Below are positions 35,235 through 44,276 of a stretch of 64,000 nucleotides of DNA, piece after piece. Location of the stretch: NCBI GenBank assembly GCA_016705365.1, contig JADIYI010000009.1, positions 62,001 to 126,000 of the forward strand. Direction: 5' to 3'. Every line of letters begins with the position of its first letter. The stretch's first letter is position 1. The position numbers and the translations under genes are program-made. The notes beneath the pieces were generated by a model, which was not told the DNA's origin, made no database searches, and saw only the letters and a list, made by a program, of their open reading frames with translations. Source of the DNA: Gammaproteobacteria bacterium. GTDB taxonomy: Bacteria; Pseudomonadota; Gammaproteobacteria; Pseudomonadales; UBA5518.

Positions 35235-35429
35235 GATCAGTAATCCGATGAAGGTTGCGCAACGTTGAGAGCCCGGATTGGCAGAATCCCGCCAGCAGTT
35301 CACGCAGTGCGTCGATATTGCCGGAGGCGGGAGCTGCTCCGCTGCTTTCCACCGCATCTTGTCAGGATTGGCTTTCGCTGGGTAGCCTGTTTATTCTTGC
35401 CGCGATCCAGACCACGCCCGGAGGTTTCG

Positions 35430-35891
35430 ATGTCCGAAGATATCGCCACGCTGCGCCGAATCCTCGGCAGCGCTCGCACCATCGCGGTGGTCGGGCTGTC
35501 CGCCGAGTGGCATCGGCCGAGCTATTTCGCGGCCAAGTACATGCAGCAGCACGGCTATCGCGTGATCCCGGTCAATCCCCGCTACGAGGAAGTGCTGGGG
35601 GAGCGTTGCTATGGTTGTCTCGAGGATATTCCGCAGGCGGTCGATATCGTCGATGTGTTCCGGCGCAGCGCCGATGTGCCGCCGATCGCCGAGAGCGCGA
35701 TCGCGATCGGCGCGAAGTGCCTGTGGCAGCAGATCGGCGTGATCAATGAGGAGGCCGACGCACGGGTGCGCGCCGCCGGTCTCGACTCGGTGATGGATCG
35801 CTGCGTGAAGATCGAGCATGCGCGGGTATTCGGCGGCCTGCACTGGCTCGGGGTGAACACCGGGGTGATCTCGGCAACACGGAGGGCCTGA
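35430..35891 (+). CDS. CoA-binding domain protein (YccU-like)
   Basis: A 153-residue single CoA_binding (Rossmann) domain. It shows A-V-V-G-L-S-A-E-W-H-R-P-S near residues 18-30 and Y-R-V-I-P-V-N-P-R-Y near 41-50, both typical. Members are cytoplasmic and bind CoA or acyl-CoA; enzymatic role unknown. The ATG at 35430 has GGAGG 5 bases upstream. It is followed after 2 bases by a MetY-like gene, a pairing seen in many proteobacteria, and then by an acyl-CoA synthetase. Confidence 0.9.
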   Translation: MSEDIATLRRILGSARTIAVVGLSAEWHRPSYFAAKYMQQHGYRVIPVNPRYEEVLGERCYGCLEDIPQAVDIVDVFRRSADVPPIAESAIAIGAKCLWQQIGVINEEADARVRAAGLDSVMDRCVKIEHARVFGGLHWLGVNTGVISATRRA

Positions 35892-35893
35892 AC

Positions 35894-37195
35894 ATGAGCG
35901 ATCACGTATTCCAGCCCGAAACCCTGGCGATCCACGCCGGCCAGGTACCCGACAAGGAAACCGGGGCGCGCGCGCTGCCGATCTACCAGACCACCAGTTT
36001 CGTGTTCGACAGCGCCGATCACGCCGCCAGCCTGTTCAACCTGCAGACCTTCGGCAATATCTATACGCGGCTGTCGAACCCCACCGTCGCGGCGCTGGAG
36101 GAGCGCGTGGCGGCGCTCGAGGGCGGGCGCGCCGCGATTGCGAGCGCCAGCGGCATGGCCTCCGAGGCGATGGCCCTGATGACCCTGCTCGCGCAGGGCG
36201 ATCACGTGGTCGCGGCCGGCGCACTCTATGGCGGCACGGTGTCGATGCTCGCGGTCAACCTCGCCAGGTTCGGTATCACCACCACCTTCGTCGATGCCAC
36301 CCGACCCGAGGCATTCGCCGCCGCGATGCAGCCGAACACCCGCGCGGTATTCGCCGAGAGCCTCGGCAATCCGAGCCTCGCGGTGCTCGACATCGCAGCG
36401 GTCGCCGAAGTCGCGCATGCCCACGGTGTGCCGCTGCTGATCGACAACACCGTGCCTTCCCCGTTTCTGTGCAACCCGATCCGTCTCGGCGCCGATATCG
36501 TGGTGCATTCGGCCACCAAGTACCTTGCGGGCCACGGCACCACGCTCGGCGGCGTGATGGTCGAGAGCGGCAAGTTCCCCTGGGACAACGGCAAGTTTCC
36601 CGGCATGACCGAGCCTTCGCCGGGTTACCACGGGGTAAAGTTTTTCGAGACCTTCGGCGATTTCGCCTGCACCATGCGCGCGCGCATGGAAACGCTGCGG
36701 GTGTTCGGCGCCACTCTCTCGCCAAACAGTGCCTGGCAGATACTCCAGGGCGTCGAGACGCTGGGCCTGCGCATGGAGCGTCATTGCCGCAACGCGCTCG
36801 CGGTGGCGCGTTTTCTGGCCGCCGATCCGCGGGTGGACTGGGTCAACTTTCCGGGTCTGCCCGGTCACCCCCAACACGCCCTGCTCGGCAGGCAGATGCG
36901 CCAGGTCGATGGCCTGCCCGGCGGTTCCGGCCTGCTCGCCTTCGGCGTGAGGGGTGGCCTGGCGGCGGGTGTCAGATTCATCGAGGCGGCGCAGTTCATG
37001 AGCCATCTCGCCAATATCGGCGATACCCGCACGCTGATCATCCACCCGGCCTCCACCACCCATCGCCAGCTCGACGATGCGCAGCAGCGCGCCGCCGGCG
37101 TGCTGCCCGACATGGTGCGCATATCGGTGGGCCTCGAACATATCGACGACATACTCTGGGACATCGACCAGGCATTGGACAGGGCAAACGCATGA
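35894..37195 (+). CDS. O-acetylhomoserine aminocarboxypropyltransferase/sulfhydrylase (MetY-like)
   Basis: A 433-residue PLP enzyme of the Cys/Met-metabolism family. The start E-T-L-A-I-H-A-G-Q-x-P-D and Y-Q-T-T-S-F-V-F-D are typical of MetY. The PLP-binding Lys is K209 in HSATKYLAGHGTT. The C-terminal R-I-S-V-G-L-E-H-I-D-D-I is present. It makes homocysteine (or methionine) from O-acetylhomoserine and a sulfur nucleophile. ATG at 35894, two bases after the upstream stop. Its stop overlaps the acyl-CoA synthetase ATG as ATGA. The tight coupling to a CoA-binding protein and an acyl-CoA ligase is curious. Confidence 0.93.
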   Translation: MSDHVFQPETLAIHAGQVPDKETGARALPIYQTTSFVFDSADHAASLFNLQTFGNIYTRLSNPTVAALEERVAALEGGRAAIASASGMASEAMALMTLLAQGDHVVAAGALYGGTVSMLAVNLARFGITTTFVDATRPEAFAAAMQPNTRAVFAESLGNPSLAVLDIAAVAEVAHAHGVPLLIDNTVPSPFLCNPIRLGADIVVHSATKYLAGHGTTLGGVMVESGKFPWDNGKFPGMTEPSPGYHGVKFFETFGDFACTMRARMETLRVFGATLSPNSAWQILQGVETLGLRMERHCRNALAVARFLAADPRVDWVNFPGLPGHPQHALLGRQMRQVDGLPGGSGLLAFGVRGGLAAGVRFIEAAQFMSHLANIGDTRTLIIHPASTTHRQLDDAQQRAAGVLPDMVRISVGLEHIDDILWDIDQALDRANA

Positions 37196-38835
37196 GCACG
37201 ATCTACGAGCAGGATCTGGACAAATGCGCGGCGAATTTCGTCGCGCTGTCACCGGTGAGTTTCGTGGAGCGCAGCGCCGAGGTATTCGCCGATCTGCCGG
37301 CGGTGATCCACGGCCAGCGTCGCTACGACTGGGCCGAGACCCGCGCGCGATCGGCACGGCTCGCTGCCGCGCTGCGTGCGCTCGGCGTGGGCCGTGGCAG
37401 CACGGTCAGCGCGATGCTGGCCAATACGCCGGAAATGATCGAGGCCCACTATGCGGTGCCGGCGCTGAACGCGGTGCTCAACGCATTGAATACCCGCCTC
37501 GATGCCCGGCTGCTCGCCTGGCAGATGAACCATTGCGAAACCGCCGTATTGCTCAGTGATCGCGAATTCGCGCCCGTCATCGGCGAGGCGCTGGCGCTGC
37601 TGCAATCCGAACACGGTCGCACGCCGGTGGTGATCGATGTCTGCGACAGCGAGTACACGGGCGCGGGCGAGCGCCTCGGCGCCCATGAATACGAGGCGCT
37701 GCTGGCGGCACACGATCCCGTGCCGACGTTGGAGGGACCGCGCGACGAATGGGATGCAATCGCGGTGTCATACACCTCCGGCACCACGGGTGAGCCCAAG
37801 GGCGTGGTCACCCATCATCGCGGGGCTTATCTCAACGCGGTCAGCAATGCCCTCACCTGGAGCATGCCGCAGTTTCCGCGCTACCTGTGGACCCTGCCGA
37901 TGTTTCATTGCAACGGCTGGTGCTTTCCATGGACCGTCGCGTTGCAGGGCGGTACCCATATCTGTCTGCGGCGGGTCGAGGCCAGGGCCATTTTCAAGGC
38001 CATGCGTGAACACCGCGCCGATCACTACTGCGCCGCACCGATCGTGCACAACCTGTTGATCGCGGCACCCGCCGCCGAACGTGCCGGCATCATTGGGCCG
38101 GTGCGGGCAATGGTCGCGGGTGCCGCACCACCGGCGGCGATGATCGACGGCATGAAGAAGATCGGTATCGATCTCACCCACACCTATGGCCTGACCGAGG
38201 TCTACGGACCGGCAACCGTCGCGGTCAAGCGCGAAAGCTGGGACCGCGAAAGCCTGTCCGAGCAGACCCGCCTCAACCAGCGCCAGGGCGTGCGTTACGC
38301 GCTCGAGGAAGGCATGACGGTGCTGGATCCGCAAACCATGCTCGCCACCCCTGCCGACGGCGAAACCATGGGTGAAATCATGTTTCGCGGCAATATCGTG
38401 ATGAAGGGTTACCTGAAGAACCCGAGTGTCACCGAAAAATCGTTTGCCGGCGGCTGGTTTCACACCGGCGATCTCGCGGTGATGGAAGCCGATCGTTATG
38501 TGCGCATCAAGGATCGCAGCAAGGACATCATCATCTCCGGCGGCGAAAACATCAGTTCGCTCGAAGTCGAGGACGCGCTGTACCGTCATCCCGCGGTAAT
38601 GGCCTGCGCGGTGGTGGCGCATGCGCACCCGAAATGGGGCGAGACGCCGCTCGCTTTCGTCGAACTGAAGCCCGGCACGAGCGTCAGCGTCGATGAACTG
38701 TTGAGCCACTGCCGCGAACTGCTGGCCGGCTACAAGATTCCGCGCGACATCCGCTTCGAGGAAATTCCCAAGACGGCGACCGGCAAGATCCAGAAGTTCG
38801 CGCTGCGCGAGCGGGCCCGCACATCGGATCTGTAG
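37192..38835 (+). CDS. Long/medium-chain acyl-CoA synthetase (AMP-binding)
   Basis: A 547-residue ANL-family ligase. The P-loop YTSGTTGEPKG is near residues 192-202, the A5 motif HTYGLTEVYGP near 328-338 and the hinge V-R-I-K-D-R-S-K-D near 438-446. The catalytic Lys is in TATGKIQK near 532-539. It resembles the group annotated as acyl-CoA synthetase / 3-(methylthio)propanoyl-CoA ligase-like (DmdB-like), which begins with an Asn-Phe-x-x-Leu-T/S-P motif as here (NFVALSPVSF). It activates a carboxylic acid with ATP and CoA. ATG at 37192 overlaps the MetY stop. Given the MetY neighbour, a sulfur-containing acid is conceivable, but this is inference. Confidence 0.92.
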   Translation: MSTIYEQDLDKCAANFVALSPVSFVERSAEVFADLPAVIHGQRRYDWAETRARSARLAAALRALGVGRGSTVSAMLANTPEMIEAHYAVPALNAVLNALNTRLDARLLAWQMNHCETAVLLSDREFAPVIGEALALLQSEHGRTPVVIDVCDSEYTGAGERLGAHEYEALLAAHDPVPTLEGPRDEWDAIAVSYTSGTTGEPKGVVTHHRGAYLNAVSNALTWSMPQFPRYLWTLPMFHCNGWCFPWTVALQGGTHICLRRVEARAIFKAMREHRADHYCAAPIVHNLLIAAPAAERAGIIGPVRAMVAGAAPPAAMIDGMKKIGIDLTHTYGLTEVYGPATVAVKRESWDRESLSEQTRLNQRQGVRYALEEGMTVLDPQTMLATPADGETMGEIMFRGNIVMKGYLKNPSVTEKSFAGGWFHTGDLAVMEADRYVRIKDRSKDIIISGGENISSLEVEDALYRHPAVMACAVVAHAHPKWGETPLAFVELKPGTSVSVDELLSHCRELLAGYKIPRDIRFEEIPKTATGKIQKFALRERARTSDL

Positions 38836-38891
38836 GCCGGCGCACCGATGCCATCGACCACCGTGCCGCCGCGAATCATTACCTTGCTCAT
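38820..38891 (-). pseudogene. 5' remnant of an amidohydrolase (N-acyl-D-amino-acid deacylase-like)
   Basis: Minus-strand ATG at 38891 with a perfect GGAGG six bases upstream opens a frame reading MSKVMIRGGTVVDGIGAPAY, the textbook beginning of D-aminoacylase/amidohydrolase enzymes (residues before R-S-D-V). After 24 codons the frame runs into the antisense of the acyl-CoA synthetase 3' end and the resemblance stops. The body of the gene (usually over 500 codons) is absent. It lies between two convergent genes and starts 26 bases after the stop of the leftward flavin reductase, so it was probably once the last gene of that operon. Confidence 0.72.
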
Positions 38892-38916
38892 TGCGAGCCT
38901 CCCCGGGAATTGACAA

Positions 38917-40149
38917 TCATTGCACCGCCGCACGCTGCTGGTTCAGGGCAAGGTCATTGGGCGGATTTTCCACGCAGCGGGTGCCCGCGGGATCGTAGAT
39001 ATAGGCCACGCAGCGATTGCAGCTGGTGCAGCCCGAGCGATCCAGCTCACCGCTGCGAAACTTGTTGACCAGCGCGGTATCGTGAATCAGCGCCCGCGCC
39101 ATCACCACGCACTCGAAGCCCTCGGCAAGCGCGGTTTCGGCGGCGTCCATCGATTTCACACCACCGAGATAGGCCAGCGGCATCTTCACCGCCGCGCGAA
39201 TCCTGCGCGAATGCTCGAGCAGATACAGCTCGTGAAACGCGAGATCAGCCGGGGTCCCCATGGAGCCTGCTTTCAGTGCGAGGCGCGTCAACGGGCTGCC
39301 CTTCACCACCTTGCCCATCTCCTCCATGTTCATCGCGCTGCCGAACATGAACCATACGGATTCGACATTGCGCCCGCCCGAGAGCACCAGCAAATCGGCG
39401 CCGGCCGCTTCCAGCGCCGCGGCCGTCACGCAACCGTCATCGGCGGTGGCGCCGCCAGGCACGCCATCGGCCACGTTGATCTTGGCGATGATCGCCATGT
39501 CCTTGCCCACCGCGTCCTTGACCGCGGCCAGTACGCTGGCTGGAAAGCGCACCCGGTTCGCGGGGCTGCCGCCGTACTCGTCGCGACGTCGGTTATCGAG
39601 CGGCGAGATGAACTGGTTCAACAGATAACCGTGCCCCATATGCAGCTCAAGGGCGTCGAAACCCGCCTCGCGCGCAAGTCTTGCGGCCGCCACGAATTCG
39701 TTGCGCACCTGGTCCATGTCCGCCTGGTTCATCGCGCGCCGACGCCAGTTGCCGGCCAGCAATCCGCCCTTGTTGAGTCCGCTCACCGAACTCATCAGCG
39801 CCCCCTTGACCTTCATGCCGGTCACGAAGGAGCCGCCATGGGTAATCTGCGCCGAGATCGCGGCGCCCTCGGCATGCACCGCATCGGTCAGCGCCCGCAG
39901 ATCGGGCAGGATCTGCGGGCGCATCCAGATCTGGTTTGGCAGGGTGCGACCGACCTCGCTCACCGCGGCGTAGGCGACCGTGGTCAGCGCGACACCGCCG
40001 CGCGCGAGATCACCATGGTGGCGGACCAGCGCGCGGGTCGGGGCGCCATCCAGGCACATCGCCTCGTTGGCGCCGGATTTGATGAAGCGGTTGCGCAGCC
40101 GCAACGGCCCGATCTGTACGGGTTCGAACAATTCGGAAGTCGTGCTCAT
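38917..40149 (-). CDS. NADH:flavin oxidoreductase (old yellow enzyme family) with C-terminal Cys cluster
   Basis: A 410-residue FMN TIM-barrel of the OYE class. N-terminal L-F-E-P-V-Q-I-G-P-L-R-L-R-N-R-F-I-K, the active-site region E-L-H-M-G-H-G-Y-L-L-N-Q-F-I-S-P near residue 178, and P-L-D-N-R-R-R-D-E-Y-G-G-S are all present. The C-terminus has cysteines spaced C-x2-C-x2-C-x11-C (CTSCNRC then GTRC), close to the 4Fe-4S ligand set of 2,4-dienoyl-CoA reductase-like enzymes but without the following FAD/NADP domain. Likely an enone or enoyl reductase. ATG at 40149 overlaps the SDR stop as ATGA. Confidence 0.9.
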   Translation of the reverse strand: MSTTSELFEPVQIGPLRLRNRFIKSGANEAMCLDGAPTRALVRHHGDLARGGVALTTVAYAAVSEVGRTLPNQIWMRPQILPDLRALTDAVHAEGAAISAQITHGGSFVTGMKVKGALMSSVSGLNKGGLLAGNWRRRAMNQADMDQVRNEFVAAARLAREAGFDALELHMGHGYLLNQFISPLDNRRRDEYGGSPANRVRFPASVLAAVKDAVGKDMAIIAKINVADGVPGGATADDGCVTAAALEAAGADLLVLSGGRNVESVWFMFGSAMNMEEMGKVVKGSPLTRLALKAGSMGTPADLAFHELYLLEHSRRIRAAVKMPLAYLGGVKSMDAAETALAEGFECVVMARALIHDTALVNKFRSGELDRSGCTSCNRCVAYIYDPAGTRCVENPPNDLALNQQRAAVQ

Positions 40150-41018
40150 GTATTTGCCCCTCCATCAACTTTGCCGAGTATTGCCAACAGTTCCGGTGTC
40201 ACTTGCGGCCGTTGCAGGCCGCTGAGGTGTGCCGCCCGATTGCGCGCGAATTCAGCGGTCATCTCCGGGTGGGTCGATACCCAGAATTCACCATCCGCGA
40301 TCTGAGTGAGGATCCTTGAAGCGGCTTCGCGCGGACTGATGCCGGCATCCTGCAGCATGCCATGCATCAGCCCGCGGTGCTGCACGGCCATATCCGCCGG
40401 ACTACTCTTCGCGTCATCGAAAATACGTGTCGCAACCAGCCCCGGCAGAATCGCCGAGACCCGCACCGCGCTGTTGATGAGTTGCATTTCCATACTGAGG
40501 CATTCGCTGTAGGACAGCACCGCGTGCTTGCTCAATATATAAGAAGTCTGCAGCGGCATCATGCCGAGACCACCGATCGAGGACACATTGGCGATATAGG
40601 CCGGTTTGCCGCTGGCGATCATGCGTGGCGCAAACGCCCTCACTCCGTGTATCACGCCGTGAATGTTGACGCCAAGCGTGCGCTCCCAATCCGCCGCGGA
40701 CAACTCCCAGCTGAACCCGAGGGTCTCGATGCCGGCGTTGTTCACCAGCAGTCGCACATCGCCCCAGTGCTCATGCACGCTCGCGGCCAGGCGATCCAGC
40801 GCCGCCGGATCGCACACATCCGTCTCCACCGTCAGCGTCTCGGCACCGCCGCCACGGATCTCCGCCGCCACCGCCTCGATACGCGCCAGCGAGATATCGG
40901 CCAGCACCACTTTCATGCCGAGCGTCGCGGCATGCCGCGCCAGCCCCTCGCCAATTCCCGAGCCCGCACCGGTGATCACCGCGACACCGCCGCCGAAGGC
41001 TTGCAGCTGCCTGTCCAT
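40146..41018 (-). CDS. SDR family oxidoreductase
   Basis: A 290-residue classical SDR: V-I-T-G-A-G-S-G-I-G near residues 14-23, LLVNNAGIETLG near 90-101, and active-site Y-I-L-S-K near 162-166 (SYILSKHAVLSYSE). A 40-residue C-terminal extension with a W-V-S-T-H-P-E-M motif is typical of those annotated as 1-deoxy-11β-hydroxysteroid-like or hydroxyalkanoate dehydrogenases. It is coupled to the flavin reductase (ATGA overlap), suggesting sequential reduction of a C=C bond and a ketone in one pathway. ATG at 41018; divergent from the next SDR. Confidence 0.9.
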   Translation of the reverse strand: MDRQLQAFGGGVAVITGAGSGIGEGLARHAATLGMKVVLADISLARIEAVAAEIRGGGAETLTVETDVCDPAALDRLAASVHEHWGDVRLLVNNAGIETLGFSWELSAADWERTLGVNIHGVIHGVRAFAPRMIASGKPAYIANVSSIGGLGMMPLQTSYILSKHAVLSYSECLSMEMQLINSAVRVSAILPGLVATRIFDDAKSSPADMAVQHRGLMHGMLQDAGISPREAASRILTQIADGEFWVSTHPEMTAEFARNRAAHLSGLQRPQVTPELLAILGKVDGGANT

Positions 41019-41190
41019 CGTTGTTGTTCTCCTTTACTCTCGGTTGGAGTCGGGGGCGAACATAGCACGATTGCGGCCCGCGCTTGCAAGCCCACGGCAT
41101 TGCACCAACCATGGGGGGGGTATCCCGCCGCGGGCAACAAACTGCAATAATCGCGGTGTTCGGGGTAGCGCAACACGCGGGAGCATCTTC

Positions 41191-41937
41191 ATGGATCAGG
41201 GTTCGCAACGACTGCGGGGAAAAATTGCCATCATCACCGGCGCGGCGCAGGGCATGGGCGCCGAGCATGCACGCGTATTCGTGGCCGAGGGTGCGCGCGT
41301 GGTGCTCACCGACCTGGAAGAGGCCAGCGGTCGCGCACTTGCCACCGAACTCGGCGAGTGCGCACTGTTCCTGCGCCAGGACGTGAGCAAGGCCGAGGAC
41401 TGGGACCGGGTGCTGGAGCAGACCCGTGCGCACTTCGGACCAGCCAACATCCTGATCAACAACGCCGCGATCTATTTCATCGGGGCCGTCGACGAGGCGC
41501 AGCCCGAGCGGGTGCGCAAGCTGCTCGACATCAATGTCTTCGGCTGCTGGCTCGGCATCAGCCGGATCGCACCGATGATGCGCGAAGCCGGTGGCGGCTC
41601 GATCATCAACCTGTCATCGCTGGCCGGCGCGCGGGGCATTCCGTGGCACAGCATCTACGGCATGTCGAAATGGGCGATCCGCGGCCTGACGCGCTCGGCC
41701 GCGCACGATCTCGGCCCCGACGGGATACGCGTGAACGCGGTGCTGCCCGGCGCGATCGAGGGCACCGGCATGCACAGCGGCGAGGCACCCGATGCGGCAC
41801 TGCTGCAGGCGATACCGCTGCGCCGCTCCGGGCGCAAGGACGAGGTCTCGCGACTGCTGGTGTTTCTCGCCTCCGATGAAAGCGCCTATATCACCGGCGC
41901 GGATCATTTCATCGATGGTGGTCGTGCGACCTGGTGA
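41191..41937 (+). CDS. SDR family oxidoreductase (3α(20β)-hydroxysteroid dehydrogenase-like)
   Basis: A 248-residue classical SDR with TGAAQGMGAEHA near residues 16-27, ILINNAAIYFIGAV near 90-103, and the catalytic set S in NLSSLAGARGIP plus Y-G-M-S-K-W-A near 155-161. The G-A-A-Q-G-M-G-A-E-H-A and G-M-S-K-W-A-I-R-G-L-T-R motifs are those of glucose/3α,20β-hydroxysteroid dehydrogenase-like enzymes. ATG at 41191 follows GGGAG with a 7-base gap. Convergent with the sulfatase gene; an 8-bp hairpin spans the two stops. Confidence 0.92.
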   Translation: MDQGSQRLRGKIAIITGAAQGMGAEHARVFVAEGARVVLTDLEEASGRALATELGECALFLRQDVSKAEDWDRVLEQTRAHFGPANILINNAAIYFIGAVDEAQPERVRKLLDINVFGCWLGISRIAPMMREAGGGSIINLSSLAGARGIPWHSIYGMSKWAIRGLTRSAAHDLGPDGIRVNAVLPGAIEGTGMHSGEAPDAALLQAIPLRRSGRKDEVSRLLVFLASDESAYITGADHFIDGGRATW

Positions 41938-41970
41938 ACGCCGTGACCGATATCGTCGGCGCCGTTCACC
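41933..41970. terminator. Hairpin spanning two convergent stops
   Basis: Bases 41933-41939 pair with 41964-41970, and 41940-41943 with 41957-41960, with a 13-base loop and a 3-base bulge. The hairpin includes the SDR stop codon and touches the sulfatase stop. No T-run follows on either strand, so it may act with Rho or as an RNA 3'-end stabiliser rather than as an intrinsic terminator. Confidence 0.45.
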
Positions 41971-44248
41971 GCAACTCGATTTCCACCGCGCCCAGCACCC
42001 CTTCGGTCAGCGGATAACCGAAGGGATAAGCACCGGCCGGCGAACCGGTATCCATGCCGACACCAAAGGTTTCATCTATCGAGAAGAACGCCGGGGGTGT
42101 AGCCGGCAGACGGGCAGTACCCTGCTCCTGCCCGTCGACCAGCAGACGCAGCGTGCCGCCCTTGGCGTAGCCCTCGCCAGCGTAATCGAAGTCGACCTGC
42201 AAACGATGCATGCCGGCGCTCAGCGGCTGGTGCGCATCGATGCGCACGCGGCTCACCTCGAACACCCGGTACTCGAACACCGGCTTGCCCTCGGCATCGA
42301 GATACAGCGACCAGCCCGCACCCCTGCCGCCCTCGGTCGCGATCACGCCATGCGCGCGGCTTGTCGGAAGTTCCAGCTCCGCAAACAGGCTCCAGGAACG
42401 GTTGAGGATCGGCGGAGCCTCTTTCTCCGGGATACCGATTGCGCCGGGATAGTAACGGAACCGGGTACGATCCGCATTGAGACTCGGCATCGGCGTGCGC
42501 GTACCGGAGGCATCGCGTAACGGCAGGATACCCACCCGGGCCGCTTCGGTGTCGAACAGTTTGCGCAACGCCGCGAGCTTGGCTGGCTGCTGCGCGGCGA
42601 GGTCCCGGGCCTGGCTGAAATCCTCGTCCAGGTGGTACAGCTCCCACGGGTCCGCGGAAAAATCGCGTCCCTGATCGCGCAGCCCGACGGTCCATGGCAA
42701 GCCGCCATGAAAGGCCGAGGCCATCCAGCCATCGTGGTAGATCGCGCGATTGCCGAAGACCTCGAAGTACTGCGTGCGATGTTTCTCCGGTGCATCCGCG
42801 CTGGAGAAACTTGCGACCAGGCTCGTCCCGTCCATCGGCAACTGCGTGACCCCGTCGACACTCGCCGGCGCCTTGATATGCGCGGCTTCCAGGATCGTCG
42901 GCACGATATCGTTGACGTGTCCGAACTGGCTGCGCAGCCCGCCATGCTCGCGGATGCCAGCGGGCCAGCTGACCACCATCGGGTTGCGCGTACCCCCGAG
43001 ATGCGAGGCGAACTGCTTCATCCACTGAAACGGCGTGCTCATCGCCCAGGCCCAGCCGGCCGGGTAGTTGAGGTAACTGTCCGGTCCGCCGAAATCATCG
43101 ATACGGGAAAGCTTGCGTGCGACCGGCTCCGGCAGGCCCTGCAGCGTGCCCATGTAGTTCACGGCGCCGAGCAATCCGCCCTCCCCGCTGCCGCCGTTAT
43201 CACCCACGATACAGAAAATCAGCGTGTCATCGAATTGGCCCGCGTCTTTCAGCGCCTGCACCAGCCGGCCGACCTGCGCATCGGTGTGCGCCAGGAAGCC
43301 CGCGTAGACTTCCATCATGCGTGCCGCCACGGCGCGCTCGTCGGCACCCAGTTGCTCCCACGCTGGCAGCAGATCCGGTCGCGGCGTCAGCAGCGCGTCG
43401 GGCGGAATCACACCTTGTGCCTTCTGGCGCGCGAAAATGGCGTCACGCATGGCATCCCAGCCGGCATCGAACTTGCCGCGATAAGGTTCGATCCACGCGG
43501 CAGGTACCTGGTGCGGCGCGTGCGTGGCGCCGGGCGCGAAATACAGAAAAAACGGCTTGTCTGGCGTCACCGCATGCTGCAGCCGCAGCCAGCGTACCGC
43601 CTGCGTCGCCAGGTCTTCGCTCAGATGGTAATCCGGGCCGGCCGGACGCAGCACCGGTGTCGTGCCCTCGTAGAGCGTGGGCTCGAACTGATCGGTTTCG
43701 CCACCGAGAAAACCATAGAATTTCTCGAAGCCCACGCCGGTCGGCCAATGATCGAAGGGGCCGCTGGACGATATCTCCCAGTCCGGTGCGAGATGCCATT
43801 TGCCGAAGGCCGCGGTGTTGTAACCGTTGCCGCGCAGGATACGGGCGATGGTCGCGGTTTCTTTTTTCAGCACACCGGTATAACCGGGGTAACTGTTGGC
43901 GACATTCATGACCGTGCCCACACCGGTGACATGCGCATCGCGACCGGTCAGCAACGAGGCCCGCGTCGGCGAGCAGATCGCGGTGGTATGAAAGCGGTTG
44001 TAGCGCAAACCCGCGTTGGCCAGCGCTTCGAGAGCCGGGGTATCGATCGGCCCGCCAAAGGTGCTCGCGGCGCCGAAACCCACATCATCGAGCAATACCA
44101 CGAGCACATTGGGCGCGCCCTGCGGCGCCCGCAGCACCGCGATTTCCGGCGGCGCAATCTCCGCGGACTGTGCCGCGCACATCCACGCATTTGCCAACAG
44201 CAGCAGGGCCAGTCCGATCCGCCATGTCCGATACCGTGCATGACTCAT
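41966..44248 (-). CDS. Arylsulfatase (type I, formylglycine), secreted
   Basis: A 760-residue sulfatase. A signal peptide (about residues 1-28) precedes the catalytic domain: metal ligands D54-D55 in VLLDDVGFG and the formylglycine site C92 in C-S-P-T-R-A-S-L-L-T-G-R, a perfect C-x-P-x-R. K-W-H-L near residue 155 and H-A-P-H-Q-V-P near 240 complete the site. The last 200 residues form an extra β-rich domain (from about residue 600) common to this long family. It should hydrolyse sulfate esters in the periplasm. ATG at 44248 has GGAGG 8 bases upstream. A formylglycine-generating enzyme is not in the window. Confidence 0.93.
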   Translation of the reverse strand: MSHARYRTWRIGLALLLLANAWMCAAQSAEIAPPEIAVLRAPQGAPNVLVVLLDDVGFGAASTFGGPIDTPALEALANAGLRYNRFHTTAICSPTRASLLTGRDAHVTGVGTVMNVANSYPGYTGVLKKETATIARILRGNGYNTAAFGKWHLAPDWEISSSGPFDHWPTGVGFEKFYGFLGGETDQFEPTLYEGTTPVLRPAGPDYHLSEDLATQAVRWLRLQHAVTPDKPFFLYFAPGATHAPHQVPAAWIEPYRGKFDAGWDAMRDAIFARQKAQGVIPPDALLTPRPDLLPAWEQLGADERAVAARMMEVYAGFLAHTDAQVGRLVQALKDAGQFDDTLIFCIVGDNGGSGEGGLLGAVNYMGTLQGLPEPVARKLSRIDDFGGPDSYLNYPAGWAWAMSTPFQWMKQFASHLGGTRNPMVVSWPAGIREHGGLRSQFGHVNDIVPTILEAAHIKAPASVDGVTQLPMDGTSLVASFSSADAPEKHRTQYFEVFGNRAIYHDGWMASAFHGGLPWTVGLRDQGRDFSADPWELYHLDEDFSQARDLAAQQPAKLAALRKLFDTEAARVGILPLRDASGTRTPMPSLNADRTRFRYYPGAIGIPEKEAPPILNRSWSLFAELELPTSRAHGVIATEGGRGAGWSLYLDAEGKPVFEYRVFEVSRVRIDAHQPLSAGMHRLQVDFDYAGEGYAKGGTLRLLVDGQEQGTARLPATPPAFFSIDETFGVGMDTGSPAGAYPFGYPLTEGVLGAVEIELR

Positions 44249-44276
44249 GGGCGCCACCTCCGATGCGTGACAAATA

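Noticed and set aside
41111..41120. Eight-G run between the divergent SDR genes as a phase-variation tract
   Set aside because: It lies in a non-coding gap, away from both starts, and no promoter with critical spacing could be made out.
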